DNA of 16,627 nt from Pseudomonadota bacterium (GTDB lineage: Bacteria; Pseudomonadota; Gammaproteobacteria; Xanthomonadales; Xanthomonadaceae). Below are positions 7,710 through 16,627 of the stretch, piece by piece. The notes beneath the pieces were generated by a model. It was not told the DNA's origin. It saw only the letters and a list, made by a program, of their open reading frames with translations, and made no database searches. Location of the stretch: the NCBI GenBank assembly GCA_023453655.1, contig JAEXTE010000421.1:1-16627 (forward strand), given 5' to 3'. Both the position numbers and the translations under genes were made by a program. Numbering within the stretch: position 1 is the first letter of the stretch; every line of letters begins with the position of its first letter.

Positions 7710-8144
7710 ATGGAAACCAGCGAACTGTTCCGCGGCCGCCTGATCGACCACCTGCAGCTGGTGGTGCGCGATCTCGACGCCAGCCGCCGCTTCTACGAAG
7801 CGGTCCTGTCCACGCTCGGCATCGGGATCGGCGGCAGCGGCGATACCTGGTTCTGGGCCGACGAGCTGTTCGTTTCCAGCGTCGACAGCGAGGCGGCGCT
7901 GGGCGAGCCGACCGGGCGCCACCATTTCGCCTTCCAGGCGCGCGACCTGGCGATGGTCGATGCCTTCCATGCCGCGGCCCTGGCCAACGGCGGCCGCGAC
8001 AACGGCGCGCCGGGTGAACGGCCCTACCACCCCGGTTACTACGCCGCGTTCGTGCTCGATCCGGACGGCAACAACGTCGAGGCCGTGTATCACGGCCCGG
8101 CGCGTCGCAGCGCCGACGCGGTGAGGATCGAGTTCGAGGAGTGA
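7710..8144 (+). CDS. VOC family (glyoxalase/bleomycin-resistance fold) protein
   Basis: 144 residues, a single pair of betaalphabeta-betabetabeta modules. The first module starts with LIDHLQLVVRDLDASRRFYE. The second begins with GRHHFAFQARD and ends with YYAAFVLDPDGNNVEAVYH, the typical VOC close. Likely metal ligands are His14, His72 and Glu124, consistent with a metal-dependent dioxygenase, isomerase or glyoxalase-like activity; exact chemistry is not predictable. Start ATG 7710 has AGGA at 7 nt. The gene ends 7 nt from the convergent DUF4124 gene, with no terminator between them. Confidence 0.9.
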   Translation: METSELFRGRLIDHLQLVVRDLDASRRFYEAVLSTLGIGIGGSGDTWFWADELFVSSVDSEAALGEPTGRHHFAFQARDLAMVDAFHAAALANGGRDNGAPGERPYHPGYYAAFVLDPDGNNVEAVYHGPARRSADAVRIEFEE

Positions 8145-8151
8145 CCCGCGC

Positions 8152-8802
8152 TCAGGGAGGCAGCGCGCAGGTCGAGTCGGTGAGGATGCGCGTGACCCGC
8201 GCGAACTCCTCCTGCAGCGCCGGCCTGTCCGCGCCGCGCGCATGGCGCCAGGACGATTCGATCTCGCGCTGGCGCCGCTTCCAGCCCTCGCACTCGGCTC
8301 GCTGGCCGATGCGCGCGCAGGTGTCGTACTTGTTCTCGCAGGCCTGGCCGGTGCCGCCGGTATCCAGTCGCACGCAGCGCGGACCAGGCGACGGATCCTC
8401 GCTGACGTAGCTGTCGTTGTCCCAGGTCTCGCACTGGTAGATGGGCGGCGGCGGCAGGCGCGCATCCTCGGCGATCCGGGCCGCTCGTGGCAGGTCGGGG
8501 CGCGGTGGCGCATCGATCGATTCGTCCGCGGGACCGGCCACCTGCTGGAAGTCGGACAGGGGCGGCGGCGTCCACGCCGGTTCCTCGGCCACGACCAGCG
8601 GCGCCGGTGGAGGCGCAGGACGGGTCGGCAGCGCCTCGACGCGTCGGATCTCCTGGCGACTGCCGGCCGGGCACGGCGTGCCGTTCTGGATCGTGACCTC
8701 GCCGCTGGCGTCGGTGCAGCGGTAGATGGTGCTGGCGTCCTGCGCGGGAGACAGCGACATGCAGGCGAGCAGGCCCAGCAGCCACCATGCACGGCGCCGC
8801 AT
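8152..8802 (-). CDS. Exported DUF4124 domain protein (second of tandem pair, 8 cysteines)
   Basis: 216 residues. The N-terminal signal is MRRRAWWLLGLLA..., with likely cleavage near SPA|QDA (after residue 20); a lipobox reading at Cys14 (LLAC) is possible but weaker. Residues 26-50 are a DUF4124 module (IYRCTDASGEVTIQNGTPC; Cys29, Cys44). A Pro-rich linker (60-120) leads to a second short Cys motif, IYQCETWDNDSYVSED (Cys124), then Cys143. The C-terminal charged helical part has Cys155, Cys162, Cys171 and Cys212. Excluding the signal there are eight cysteines, suggesting disulfides in the periplasm. The start ATG overlaps the stop of the upstream paralogue (TGATG), so the two are translationally coupled. 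Function is unknown. Confidence 0.85.
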   Translation of the reverse strand: MRRRAWWLLGLLACMSLSPAQDASTIYRCTDASGEVTIQNGTPCPAGSRQEIRRVEALPTRPAPPPAPLVVAEEPAWTPPPLSDFQQVAGPADESIDAPPRPDLPRAARIAEDARLPPPPIYQCETWDNDSYVSEDPSPGPRCVRLDTGGTGQACENKYDTCARIGQRAECEGWKRRQREIESSWRHARGADRPALQEEFARVTRILTDSTCALPP

Positions 8803-9548
8803 CAGCGGATCCCGCAGTCGGCGGCAAGCCGCGCGTTGATGCCGCGTTCCTCCACGCGCAGGGTGTCGCGTTCGCGTTCCTGGGCATTGAAGAAGCGGCG
8901 GCGGATCACGTCGCGCCGGTCGGCCAGGCGCGCGCAGACCTCGGCCTGCGGCAGGGCATGGCAATCGTCGCGCACCCAGGTGCCGCCTCCGCCGAATCCA
9001 TGGCCGGAAGGGCCATGGCGAGGCGGGCGGAGCGGTGCCCGCCCGTCCTGCGCAGGCGGATCGGGACGCGGAGTGGGCGCACCCACGTAGCCGCCGAGCG
9101 GCCGCCTGGCGTAGTAGTCGCCGAGGGCGGTGCTGTCGCGCCCCGGCCGGCCCGGGCGCAAGCCACCGCGCCCCAGCGTCCACAATGGCACCCAGCGCGG
9201 ATTGCCCTCGTCATCATCGCTGGTATAGCGCTCGCCATCGGGCGTCACGCATTCGTACATCGGCTGCGCGGTACGCGCCACCACCACCGGCGGTGCCGCT
9301 GGCGCGATCGCGGGCGGCGTGGCCGCGACCGACCGGTTCAGCGGGGCACCGTCCTGCGGCCGCTGCATCTCGCGCGCCTGTCCTTCGCTGCCCTTGGCGC
9401 AAGGCACGTCGCCCAGGGTCACGTGGCCCTGCGCGTCCACGCAGCGGTAGACGGTCACGGGCTCGTCGTCGGCGGCGTGGGTCGCGCCGGCCGCGGCGAG
9501 CGGCACCAGCGCCAGCAGCAGTCGACAGGGCAGGGCGCGGGAAGGCAT
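8802..9548 (-). CDS. Exported DUF4124 domain protein (first of tandem pair, 6 cysteines)
   Basis: 248 residues. Signal peptide through about residue 26 (LLLALVPLAAAGATHA|A). The DUF4124 module is VYRCVDAQGHVTLGDVPC (33-50; Cys36, Cys50). A Pro/Ala linker follows, then the second Cys motif PMYECVTPDGERYTSDDD (96-113; Cys100). A Gly/Arg/Pro-rich insert (126-190) is absent from the downstream copy. The C-terminal helical part has Cys196, Cys205 and Cys245. Six mature cysteines. The architecture matches the following gene module by module, so the pair arose by tandem duplication. The start at 9548 is the first in-frame ATG after the gltD stop; no Shine-Dalgarno is visible and a hairpin abuts the ATG. 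It lies 71 nt downstream of gltD on the same strand. Function unknown; DUF4124 proteins are generally periplasmic. Confidence 0.83.
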   Translation of the reverse strand: MPSRALPCRLLLALVPLAAAGATHAADDEPVTVYRCVDAQGHVTLGDVPCAKGSEGQAREMQRPQDGAPLNRSVAATPPAIAPAAPPVVVARTAQPMYECVTPDGERYTSDDDEGNPRWVPLWTLGRGGLRPGRPGRDSTALGDYYARRPLGGYVGAPTPRPDPPAQDGRAPLRPPRHGPSGHGFGGGGTWVRDDCHALPQAEVCARLADRRDVIRRRFFNAQERERDTLRVEERGINARLAADCGIR

Positions 9549-9583
9549 GCGGGCATCTTGCCCGCGCGTGGGAGGAGGCGCAA
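9549..9583 (-). promoter_or_regulatory. Hairpin and possible promoter abutting the DUF4124 start
   Basis: GCGGGCA (9549-9555), loop TCT, TGCCCGC (9559-9565) forms a perfect 7-bp stem touching the ATG at 9548. On the minus strand CAAGAT (9555-9560) and TTGCGC (9578-9583), 17 nt apart, form a weak promoter-like pair. If used, the message would be almost leaderless. An alternative is that the hairpin is just the end of the gltD transcript; a second short stem (9577-9590, GGCGC/GCGCC) precedes it. Confidence 0.3.
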
Positions 9584-9619
9584 ACGCGCCGGTGCCCCGC
9601 CTCAGCGATGGTTCAATCG

Positions 9620-11242
<1,623 letters not shown>

Positions 11243-11248
11243 TTTTCA

Positions 11249-14200
11249 TCACGCCGCCCTGCGCAGCTCGTGGGCCAGCGCTTCCAGGCTCGCGGCCTTG
11301 GGCTTGACCAGCCAGAACTTGCCGACGAAGTCGCGGAACTCGTCGAGGATGCGCGCGCTCCAGGCGCTGCCGGTGAAGTCGGCATGCGCCTGCAGCAGCT
11401 CGGTCAGGTGCTGGCGGTAGTTGTCGAAGCTCTCGGGCGAGATGCGGACGATGTCGATCAGTTCGTGGTTGTAGCGGTCGACGAAGTCGCGGTCCAGGTC
11501 GAGCACGTAGGCCAGGCCGCCGGTGAAGCCCGCACCGAAATTCAGGCCGGTACGGCCCAGCACGACCACCGTGCCGCCGGTCATGTATTCGCAGCAGTGG
11601 TGGCCCGCCCCCTCGACCACCGCCACCGCGCCCGAGTTGCGCACCGCGAAGCGCTCGCCCGCGCGCCCGGCCGCGTACAGTTCGCCGCCGGTGGCGCCGT
11701 AGAGGCAGGTGTTGCCGAGAATCGGCGCGTGCCGCGACTCGAACGCACTGCCGCGCGGTGGCGAGAGCACGATGCAGCCGCCGGCCATGCCCTTGCCGAC
11801 GTAGTCGTTGGCTTCGCCCTCCAGCTGCAGGCGCAGGCCGCCGGCGTTGAACGCGCCGAAACTCTGGCCGGCGCTGCCGGTCAGGCGCAGCGTCACCGGA
11901 CGTGCGGCCATGCCGGTGTTGCCGTGGTGGCGCGCGATCAGGCCCGACAGGCGCGTGCCGATGCTGCGGTCGGTATTGCGGATGGTGTCGAGATGCTCGC
12001 CGCCCACGCCGCGGACGATGGCATCCGAGAGCGCCGCGTCCAGGCGTGCGGCCAGGCCGTCGGGCGGGGCCTGCAGCGCGGGCGCGCCGCACCAGGCGGC
12101 CGGCTGCTCCGGATCGCGGGCGAGCATGCGCGACAGGTCGATGTCGACCTCGTCGCGGGTATGGCGCAGCTGCTGCTCCAGCAGGTCGGTGCGGCCGACC
12201 ACCTCGTCCAGCGAGTGCGCGCCCAGCGAGGCCAGCAGCTCGCGCACGTCCTGGGCGATGTTGCGGAAGAAGTGTTCGACGCGCTCGGGCAGGCCGGTGA
12301 AGTGCGCCGAACGCAGGCGCTCGTCCTGGGTGGCGACGCCGGTGGCGCAGTTGTTGAGGTGGCAGATGCGCAGGTACTTGCAGCCCAGCGCGATCATCGG
12401 CGCGGTGCCGAAGCCGAAGCTGTCGGCGCCGAGCATCGCGGCCTTGACTACGTCCAGGCCGGTCTTGAGGCCGCCGTCGGTCTGCAGCAGCACGCGCTCG
12501 CGCAGCTCGTTGGACTGCAGGGCCTGGCGCGCCTCCGACAGCCCCAGCTCCCAGGGCACGCCGGCATAGCGGATCGAACCCAGCGGGCTGGCGCCGGTGC
12601 CGCCGTCGTGGCCAGAGATGGTGATCAGGTCTGCGCCCGCCTTGACCACGCCCGCGGCGATCGTGCCCACGCCGGCGTGCGAGACCAGCTTGACCGAGAT
12701 GAGCGCCCCGGGATTGACCTGGCGCAGGTCGAAGCTCAGCTGTGCCAGGTCCTCGATCGAATAGATGTCGTGGTGCGGCGGCGGCGAGATCAGGCCGATG
12801 CCGGGGCGCGCATAGCGCAGCCGTGCGATCAGCGGGTTGACCTTGCTGCCCGGCAGCTGGCCGCCTTCGCCGGGCTTGGCGCCCTGCGCGACCTTGATCT
12901 GCAGCACTTCTGCATTGATGAGGTACTCGGGCGTCACGCCGAAGCGGCCCGAGGCGATCTGCTTGATCTTGCTGCGCTTCTCGGTGCCGTAGCGGGCCGG
13001 GTCCTCGCCACCCTCGCCGGAGTTGCTGCGCCCGCCCAGCCGGTTCATCGCGATCGCCAGCGCCTCGTGCGCCTCCGGCGACAGCGCGCCCAGGCTCATC
13101 GCCGCGCTGTCGAAGCGCTTGACGATCGACGACACCGGCTCGACCTCGTCCAGCGGCACCGGCGCGCCCAGCGGGCGGAAACCCAGCAGGTCGCGCAGCG
13201 CCGCGGGCGGGCGCGTGTTCACGTGGTCGGCGTAGACCTTCCAGTCCTCGCGCGTGCCGGTGAGCACCGCGCGCTGCAGGCTCTGCACCACGTCCGGGTT
13301 GTACTGGTGGTACTCGCCGCCGTGCACGTAGCGCAACAGGCCGCCCGGCTCGGGCAGGGCGTTGTCGTCCCAGCCGTGCTCGGCCAGGCTCCAGGCATCG
13401 GCCTCCAGCCGCGCGAAGCCGGCGCCGCCGATGCGCGAGGGCGTGCCCTCGAAGCACAGCGACACCACGTCGTCGTCCAGGCCGACGATCTCGAACAGCT
13501 GCGCGCCGCGGTAGCTGGCGATGCTGCCGATGCCCATCTTCGACAGGATCTTGAGCAGTCCCTTCTTGACCCCGCGGCGGTAGCTGCGCCCGAACTGGCT
13601 GGGCTCGTTGCTGGTCTTGCCGCCGAGCAGGCCGCGTCGCGCCAGCGCCGCCAGGCTCTGGTAGGCCAGGTAGGGATAGATCGCGGTGGCGCCGAAGCCG
13701 ATCAGGCAGGCGAAGTGGTGCGGATCGCGCGCGGTGCCGGTCTCGACGATCAGGTTGGCGTCGCAGCGCAGGCCCTGGCGCACCAGGTGCAGGTGCACCG
13801 CGCCGGTGGCCAGCAGCGCATGCACGGCGGCATGGCCGTGGCGCGGGCGGCGGTCGCTGAGGATCAGCAGCTCGACGCCCTCGCGCACCGCGGCCTCGGC
13901 CTCGGCGCAGATGCGCGCGATCGCCGCACGCAGCCCGGTACGGCGGTCGAAGTACAGGTCGATGTAGCGATGGCGCGACGCGAACCGCTCCAGCGCCAGC
14001 AGCTGGTGCAGCTTGCGCTGCGACAGCACCGGCGAGTTGAGCATCACGTGGTCGACGTTCTCGGCCTGGTCGAGGAACAGGTTGCCCTCGCGCCCGATCT
14101 GGGTGGACAGCGTCATCACGCAGTCCTCGCGGATCGGGTCGATCGGCGGGTTGGTCACCTGCGCGAAGGCCTGGCGGAAGCAGTCGTAGAGCGGACGCAC

Positions 14201-15706
14201 GCGCTGGCTGATCGCGGCCATCGGCACGTCGTCGCCCATCGAGCCGATGCCCTCCTGCTCGGTCTCGGCCAGCGGGCGCAGCACCGCTTCCTGTTCCTCG
14301 CGCGAGAGCTGGAACAGCTTCTGGAACGCCAGCAGCATTTCCGGCGTGAATGGCGCATCGGTCAGCGCCGGGTCGATCAGTTCGGTGTGCAGCCAGCGCA
14401 TGCCGCGCTTGAGCCACTGCTTGTACGGCGCTCGCGCGCGGTTGATGTCGTCGATCGCGTCGCTGTCGAGCAGGCGGCCGCCTTCGAAGTCGACCGCGAT
14501 CATCTCGCCCGGGCCGAGCTTGCCCTTGGCCCGCACCTGGTCGGGCGGCAGGTCCCACACGCCGGCTTCGGAGGCGATCACGAACACGCCGTCCTTCGAC
14601 AGCGTCCAGCGCGCCGGGCGCAGGCCGTTGCGGTCCAGCGTGCAGGCCGCGTAGCGGCCATCGCACATCACCACGCCGGCCGGGCCGTCCCAGGGCTCGG
14701 AGTTGATCGAGTAGTACTCGTAGAACGCCGACAGGTCGGCGTCCTTGTATTCCAGCGACTGCGTTGCCGGCGGGATCAGGATGCGCATCGCCTGCGGCAG
14801 GTCCATGCCGCCCAGCAGCAGCCACTCGAGCATGTTGTCGAGCGACTGCGAATCGGAACCGTGCATCGTCACCGTGGACGAGAACTCGGACACGTCCAGC
14901 AGCGGCGACTTCCACACGCCCTTGCGCGCCTGTGCCCAGCGCCGGTTGCCCTCGATGCTGTTGATCTCGCCGTTGTGCGCCAGGCGGCGGAACGGATGCG
15001 CCAGCGGCCAGCGCGGCAGGGTATTGGTGGAAAAGCGCTGGTGGAACACGACCGCGCGCGCGGCCAGCGCCGGATGCGAGAGGTCGGGGAAGAGCTGGCG
15101 CAGGTGGCTGGGCAGGACCATGCCCTTGTAGCCGAGCAGGCGCGGAGACAGCCCGACCACGTAGAAGTCGGCCAGCGAAGACAGCGCTTCCTCGGTGCGC
15201 CGGCGCGCGAGGAACAGGGCCCGCTCCAGCGCGTCGACGTCGGCCTCGCCGGATTCGACGAACACCTGCTCGATGCGCGGCACCGTCTGGCGCGCGAGCT
15301 TGCCGCAGGCGGCCATGTCCAGCGGCACCTCGCGCCAGCCGGCCACGCGCACGCCCTCGCGCGCCAGCTGCGCGGCGAGCGTGTCGCGGCAGCGGGCGGC
15401 GTCGCTCGCCTCGTGCGGCAGGAACACCATGCCCGCGGCCACCGGGCCCGCGTGCAGCGACAGCCCCGCTTCCTGCGCGATCGCGCGCACGAAGCCCTCG
15501 GCGCCATGGATCAGCACACCGCAGCCGTCGCCGGACAGGCCATCGGCGGCGACGCCGCCGCGGTGCGCCATGCGCGACAGGGCCTCGAGCGCGATGTCCA
15601 CGATCGCTCGCTCCGGATCGCCCTGGATCTTGGCGATCAGGCCGAAACCACAGCTGTCGTGTTCGCTCGCGGGGTCGTGGAGGCCCCGATCCGGGTGTGC
15701 CCGCAT
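11249..15706 (-). CDS. gltB: Glutamate synthase (NADPH) large subunit
   Basis: 1485 residues. It converts glutamine plus 2-oxoglutarate to two glutamates. The N-terminal class-II amidotransferase begins with Cys19 (in HDSCGFGLIA), the nucleophile freed by removal of an 18-residue propeptide. MAHRGGVAADGLSGDGCG and LAHNGEINS follow. A central domain occupies about 475-755. The FMN domain (about 840-1210) has VAQGAKPGEGGQLPG near residue 940 and a 3Fe-4S motif with Cys1109, Cys1115 and Cys1120 (CHLNNCATGVATQ). The C-terminal glutamate synthase beta-helix domain ends with an amphipathic tail. Start 15706 fits the short propeptide; an upstream ATG (15856) is in frame but lies above the promoter. 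No Shine-Dalgarno is apparent. gltD follows after the repeat element. Confidence 0.97.
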   Translation of the reverse strand: MRAHPDRGLHDPASEHDSCGFGLIAKIQGDPERAIVDIALEALSRMAHRGGVAADGLSGDGCGVLIHGAEGFVRAIAQEAGLSLHAGPVAAGMVFLPHEASDAARCRDTLAAQLAREGVRVAGWREVPLDMAACGKLARQTVPRIEQVFVESGEADVDALERALFLARRRTEEALSSLADFYVVGLSPRLLGYKGMVLPSHLRQLFPDLSHPALAARAVVFHQRFSTNTLPRWPLAHPFRRLAHNGEINSIEGNRRWAQARKGVWKSPLLDVSEFSSTVTMHGSDSQSLDNMLEWLLLGGMDLPQAMRILIPPATQSLEYKDADLSAFYEYYSINSEPWDGPAGVVMCDGRYAACTLDRNGLRPARWTLSKDGVFVIASEAGVWDLPPDQVRAKGKLGPGEMIAVDFEGGRLLDSDAIDDINRARAPYKQWLKRGMRWLHTELIDPALTDAPFTPEMLLAFQKLFQLSREEQEAVLRPLAETEQEGIGSMGDDVPMAAISQRVRPLYDCFRQAFAQVTNPPIDPIREDCVMTLSTQIGREGNLFLDQAENVDHVMLNSPVLSQRKLHQLLALERFASRHRYIDLYFDRRTGLRAAIARICAEAEAAVREGVELLILSDRRPRHGHAAVHALLATGAVHLHLVRQGLRCDANLIVETGTARDPHHFACLIGFGATAIYPYLAYQSLAALARRGLLGGKTSNEPSQFGRSYRRGVKKGLLKILSKMGIGSIASYRGAQLFEIVGLDDDVVSLCFEGTPSRIGGAGFARLEADAWSLAEHGWDDNALPEPGGLLRYVHGGEYHQYNPDVVQSLQRAVLTGTREDWKVYADHVNTRPPAALRDLLGFRPLGAPVPLDEVEPVSSIVKRFDSAAMSLGALSPEAHEALAIAMNRLGGRSNSGEGGEDPARYGTEKRSKIKQIASGRFGVTPEYLINAEVLQIKVAQGAKPGEGGQLPGSKVNPLIARLRYARPGIGLISPPPHHDIYSIEDLAQLSFDLRQVNPGALISVKLVSHAGVGTIAAGVVKAGADLITISGHDGGTGASPLGSIRYAGVPWELGLSEARQALQSNELRERVLLQTDGGLKTGLDVVKAAMLGADSFGFGTAPMIALGCKYLRICHLNNCATGVATQDERLRSAHFTGLPERVEHFFRNIAQDVRELLASLGAHSLDEVVGRTDLLEQQLRHTRDEVDIDLSRMLARDPEQPAAWCGAPALQAPPDGLAARLDAALSDAIVRGVGGEHLDTIRNTDRSIGTRLSGLIARHHGNTGMAARPVTLRLTGSAGQSFGAFNAGGLRLQLEGEANDYVGKGMAGGCIVLSPPRGSAFESRHAPILGNTCLYGATGGELYAAGRAGERFAVRNSGAVAVVEGAGHHCCEYMTGGTVVVLGRTGLNFGAGFTGGLAYVLDLDRDFVDRYNHELIDIVRISPESFDNYRQHLTELLQAHADFTGSAWSARILDEFRDFVGKFWLVKPKAASLEALAHELRRAA

Positions 15707-15798
15707 CGTCGTGTCGTCGTGGTGGGAGGGACGGGTGTGCGTGGGAAAACCGGCGTCGTCATCTGGCGGGACGACCGGCGGCGCAGCCACGTGGACCG

Positions 15799-15827
15799 AA
15801 TAAAACACAATTGGTGCGGCGCGGCAA
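15799..15827 (-). promoter_or_regulatory. Probable sigma70-type promoter of gltBD
   Basis: On the minus strand: TTGCCG (15822-15827, 4 of 6 for -35), a spacer of exactly 17 nt, TTTATT (15799-15804, 4 of 6 for -10), in the clearest A/T island of the region (AATTGTGTTTTATT). The transcription start would be near 15791, leaving an 85-nt leader before the gltB ATG. Confidence 0.6.
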
Positions 15828-15883
15828 CGTCGGCGCCGTGATGGTTTCCAGTGCAACCTGGAGCGGCGGAAAAGCCCTTGTTT

Positions 15884-16444
15884 CTAGCGGATTTTGCGTC
15901 CGTCGCGCGCGTCGCGGATGGCGGTCGCCGCGGCCAGTCCGGAGGTTTCCCCGGCAACGATCGCATCCACTCCGGCGGCAATCGCGGCGTCGAGTTCCTG
16001 GCGCGTGCGCGGGGCCGGCATGCCGGCGACGTTGGCGCTGGTGGACACCAGCGCGCCGCGCCAGGCGGCGCACAGCGCGCCGACCACCGGATGCGCGCTG
16101 ACGCGCACCGCAAGGCCGTCGTGCGTTCCGGTGATCCAGCGCGGCACGCGCGCGGCCACCGGCACGATCCAGGTATTCGGCCCCGGCCATGAGGCCAGGA
16201 TGTCGCGCTTCGCCTGCGGTGCGAGCCGCGGCCAGTCGACCAGGTCGTCGAGCTGCGCCAACTCCGATGCGACCAGGATCAGGCCCTTGTCCACCTCGCG
16301 CTGCTTGAGCGCGAGCAGGCGCAGCACCGCCGCCTCGTCGAAGGGATCGCAGCCCAGGCCCCAGACCCCTTCGGTCGGATAGGCGATCACGCCGCCGCGG
16401 CGGAGCGCGGTGACGGCGGCGTCGATCGTGTCGGGGGCGGGCAT
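15884..16444 (-). CDS. tsaC: Threonylcarbamoyl-AMP synthase (Sua5/YciO/YrdC family)
   Basis: 186 residues, the size of the short TsaC/YrdC form that lacks the Sua5 C-terminal domain. It makes threonylcarbamoyl-AMP from threonine, bicarbonate and ATP, the first step of t6A37 modification of ANN-decoding tRNAs, in the cytoplasm. Motifs: GGVIAYPTEGVWGLGCDP (about 17-34), LKQREVDKGLILVAS (46-60, the K-x-R...K substrate loop), and LVSTSANVAG in the C-terminal half. All are intact. A promoter ends 6 nt before ATG 16444 and no Shine-Dalgarno exists, so the mRNA is probably leaderless. It lies 61 nt downstream of a gene that is likely topA, matching the order I recall from Xanthomonas. Confidence 0.93.
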   Translation of the reverse strand: MPAPDTIDAAVTALRRGGVIAYPTEGVWGLGCDPFDEAAVLRLLALKQREVDKGLILVASELAQLDDLVDWPRLAPQAKRDILASWPGPNTWIVPVAARVPRWITGTHDGLAVRVSAHPVVGALCAAWRGALVSTSANVAGMPAPRTRQELDAAIAAGVDAIVAGETSGLAAATAIRDARDGRKIR

Positions 16445-16450
16445 GGCCGC

Positions 16451-16479
16451 AGCTTAGGGCGTGGCGCGCGGGCTGTCAG
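16451..16479 (-). promoter_or_regulatory. Promoter of tsaC predicting a leaderless transcript
   Basis: Minus strand: CTGACA (16474-16479, 5 of 6 for -35), 17-nt spacer, TAAGCT (16451-16456, 3 of 6 for -10). Only 6 nt (GCGGCC) separate the -10 from the ATG at 16444, so transcription should start at or next to the A of ATG. Confidence 0.5.
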
Positions 16480-16491
16480 CGTCCGCGCGCC
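16463..16491 (-). terminator. GC hairpin after the upstream gene, possible terminator
   Basis: Stem GGCGCGCGG (16463-16471) with CCGCGCGCC (16483-16491), loop of 11 nt, no U-run. It lies 14 nt after the upstream stop codon. The tsaC -35 box falls inside the loop. Could be a Rho-independent-like stem lacking its U-tract, or chance pairing in GC-rich DNA. Confidence 0.4.
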
Positions 16492-16505
16492 GCGTATCGT
16501 CAAGG

Positions 16506-16627
16506 TTAGAACGGCGCGTCGTCGGTCTTCTTCACCACGCGCTTGCGGCCGGGTTCGAACTTGGCCGCGGTCACCAGCGGCTTGGCCGGCTCGAGGCCTT
16601 CCGACAGCGGTCGCGCCGCCTTCGCCG
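16506..16627 (-). CDS. topA: C-terminal end of a Lys-rich protein, probably DNA topoisomerase I
   Basis: Only the last 39 residues before a TAA are in the window, ending RKRVVKKTDDAPF. The tail is basic and Pro/Ala/Lys rich, with the phrase EGLEPAKPLVTAAKFEPGRK. The position directly upstream of tsaC in the same direction fits topA, which neighbours the yrdC-type gene in Xanthomonas as far as I recall. The fragment has no domain that proves it, so the name is inferred mainly from gene order. The presence of a coding region is well supported by codon-position GC bias and a clean stop. Confidence 0.5.
   Translation of the reverse strand, partial: AKAARPLSEGLEPAKPLVTAAKFEPGRKRVVKKTDDAPF

Noticed and set aside
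15706..15856. Longer gltB beginning at ATG 15856
   Set aside because: It would add 50 Arg/Pro/His-rich residues before the propeptide, and the start lies upstream of the best promoter (15799-15827), so it would not be on that transcript.
16498..16503. TTGACG (minus strand) as the -35 for tsaC
   Set aside because: Good match on its own (5 of 6), but it is 41 nt from the -10 box; CTGACA at 16474-16479 has the correct 17-nt spacing.

Overview
The window is about 70% GC and reads as a chromosomal core segment of a gammaproteobacterium of the Xanthomonadaceae/Lysobacteraceae (Lysobacter, Luteimonas or Stenotrophomonas type). This rests on the style of the proteins, the GC-driven codon use, paired DUF4124 proteins, heptameric intergenic repeats and a probable topA-tsaC order. 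The assignment is inference from the sequence alone. I see no phage, transposase, CRISPR, tRNA or rRNA.

Layout, left to right. The window opens inside a DUF3667 membrane protein (minus strand). A 170-bp divergent spacer separates it from a MATE efflux pump and then the signal peptide peptidase sppA (both plus). A near-perfect hairpin terminator closes sppA against the convergent 2-keto-3-deoxygluconate kinase gene (kdgK, minus). kdgK is divergent from a LacI-family regulator (plus), which looks like its local regulator. Next are a 41-residue lipoprotein-like ORF (minus), an SDR oxidoreductase overlapping an ICMT-like membrane methyltransferase (plus), and a VOC/glyoxalase-fold protein (plus).

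The second half is entirely on the minus strand. Read in the direction of transcription, it holds a C-terminal tail that is probably topA, then tsaC (t6A tRNA modification), then gltB and gltD (the two subunits of NADPH glutamate synthase), then two tandem exported DUF4124 paralogues coupled by a TGATG overlap. A 134-bp inverted heptamer-repeat element sits between gltB and gltD. A good sigma70-type promoter lies upstream of gltB. The tsaC promoter is placed so that its mRNA should be leaderless.

Functionally the window is mostly housekeeping: nitrogen assimilation (gltBD), tRNA modification (tsaC), envelope proteolysis (sppA), drug/cation efflux (MATE) and a sugar-acid catabolic step (kdgK plus LacI regulator). 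The least understood content is the DUF4124 pair, which shares a second cysteine module and a C-terminal cysteine/helix module that I cannot name, and the repeat element inside the gltBD operon. I found no convincing large new system.
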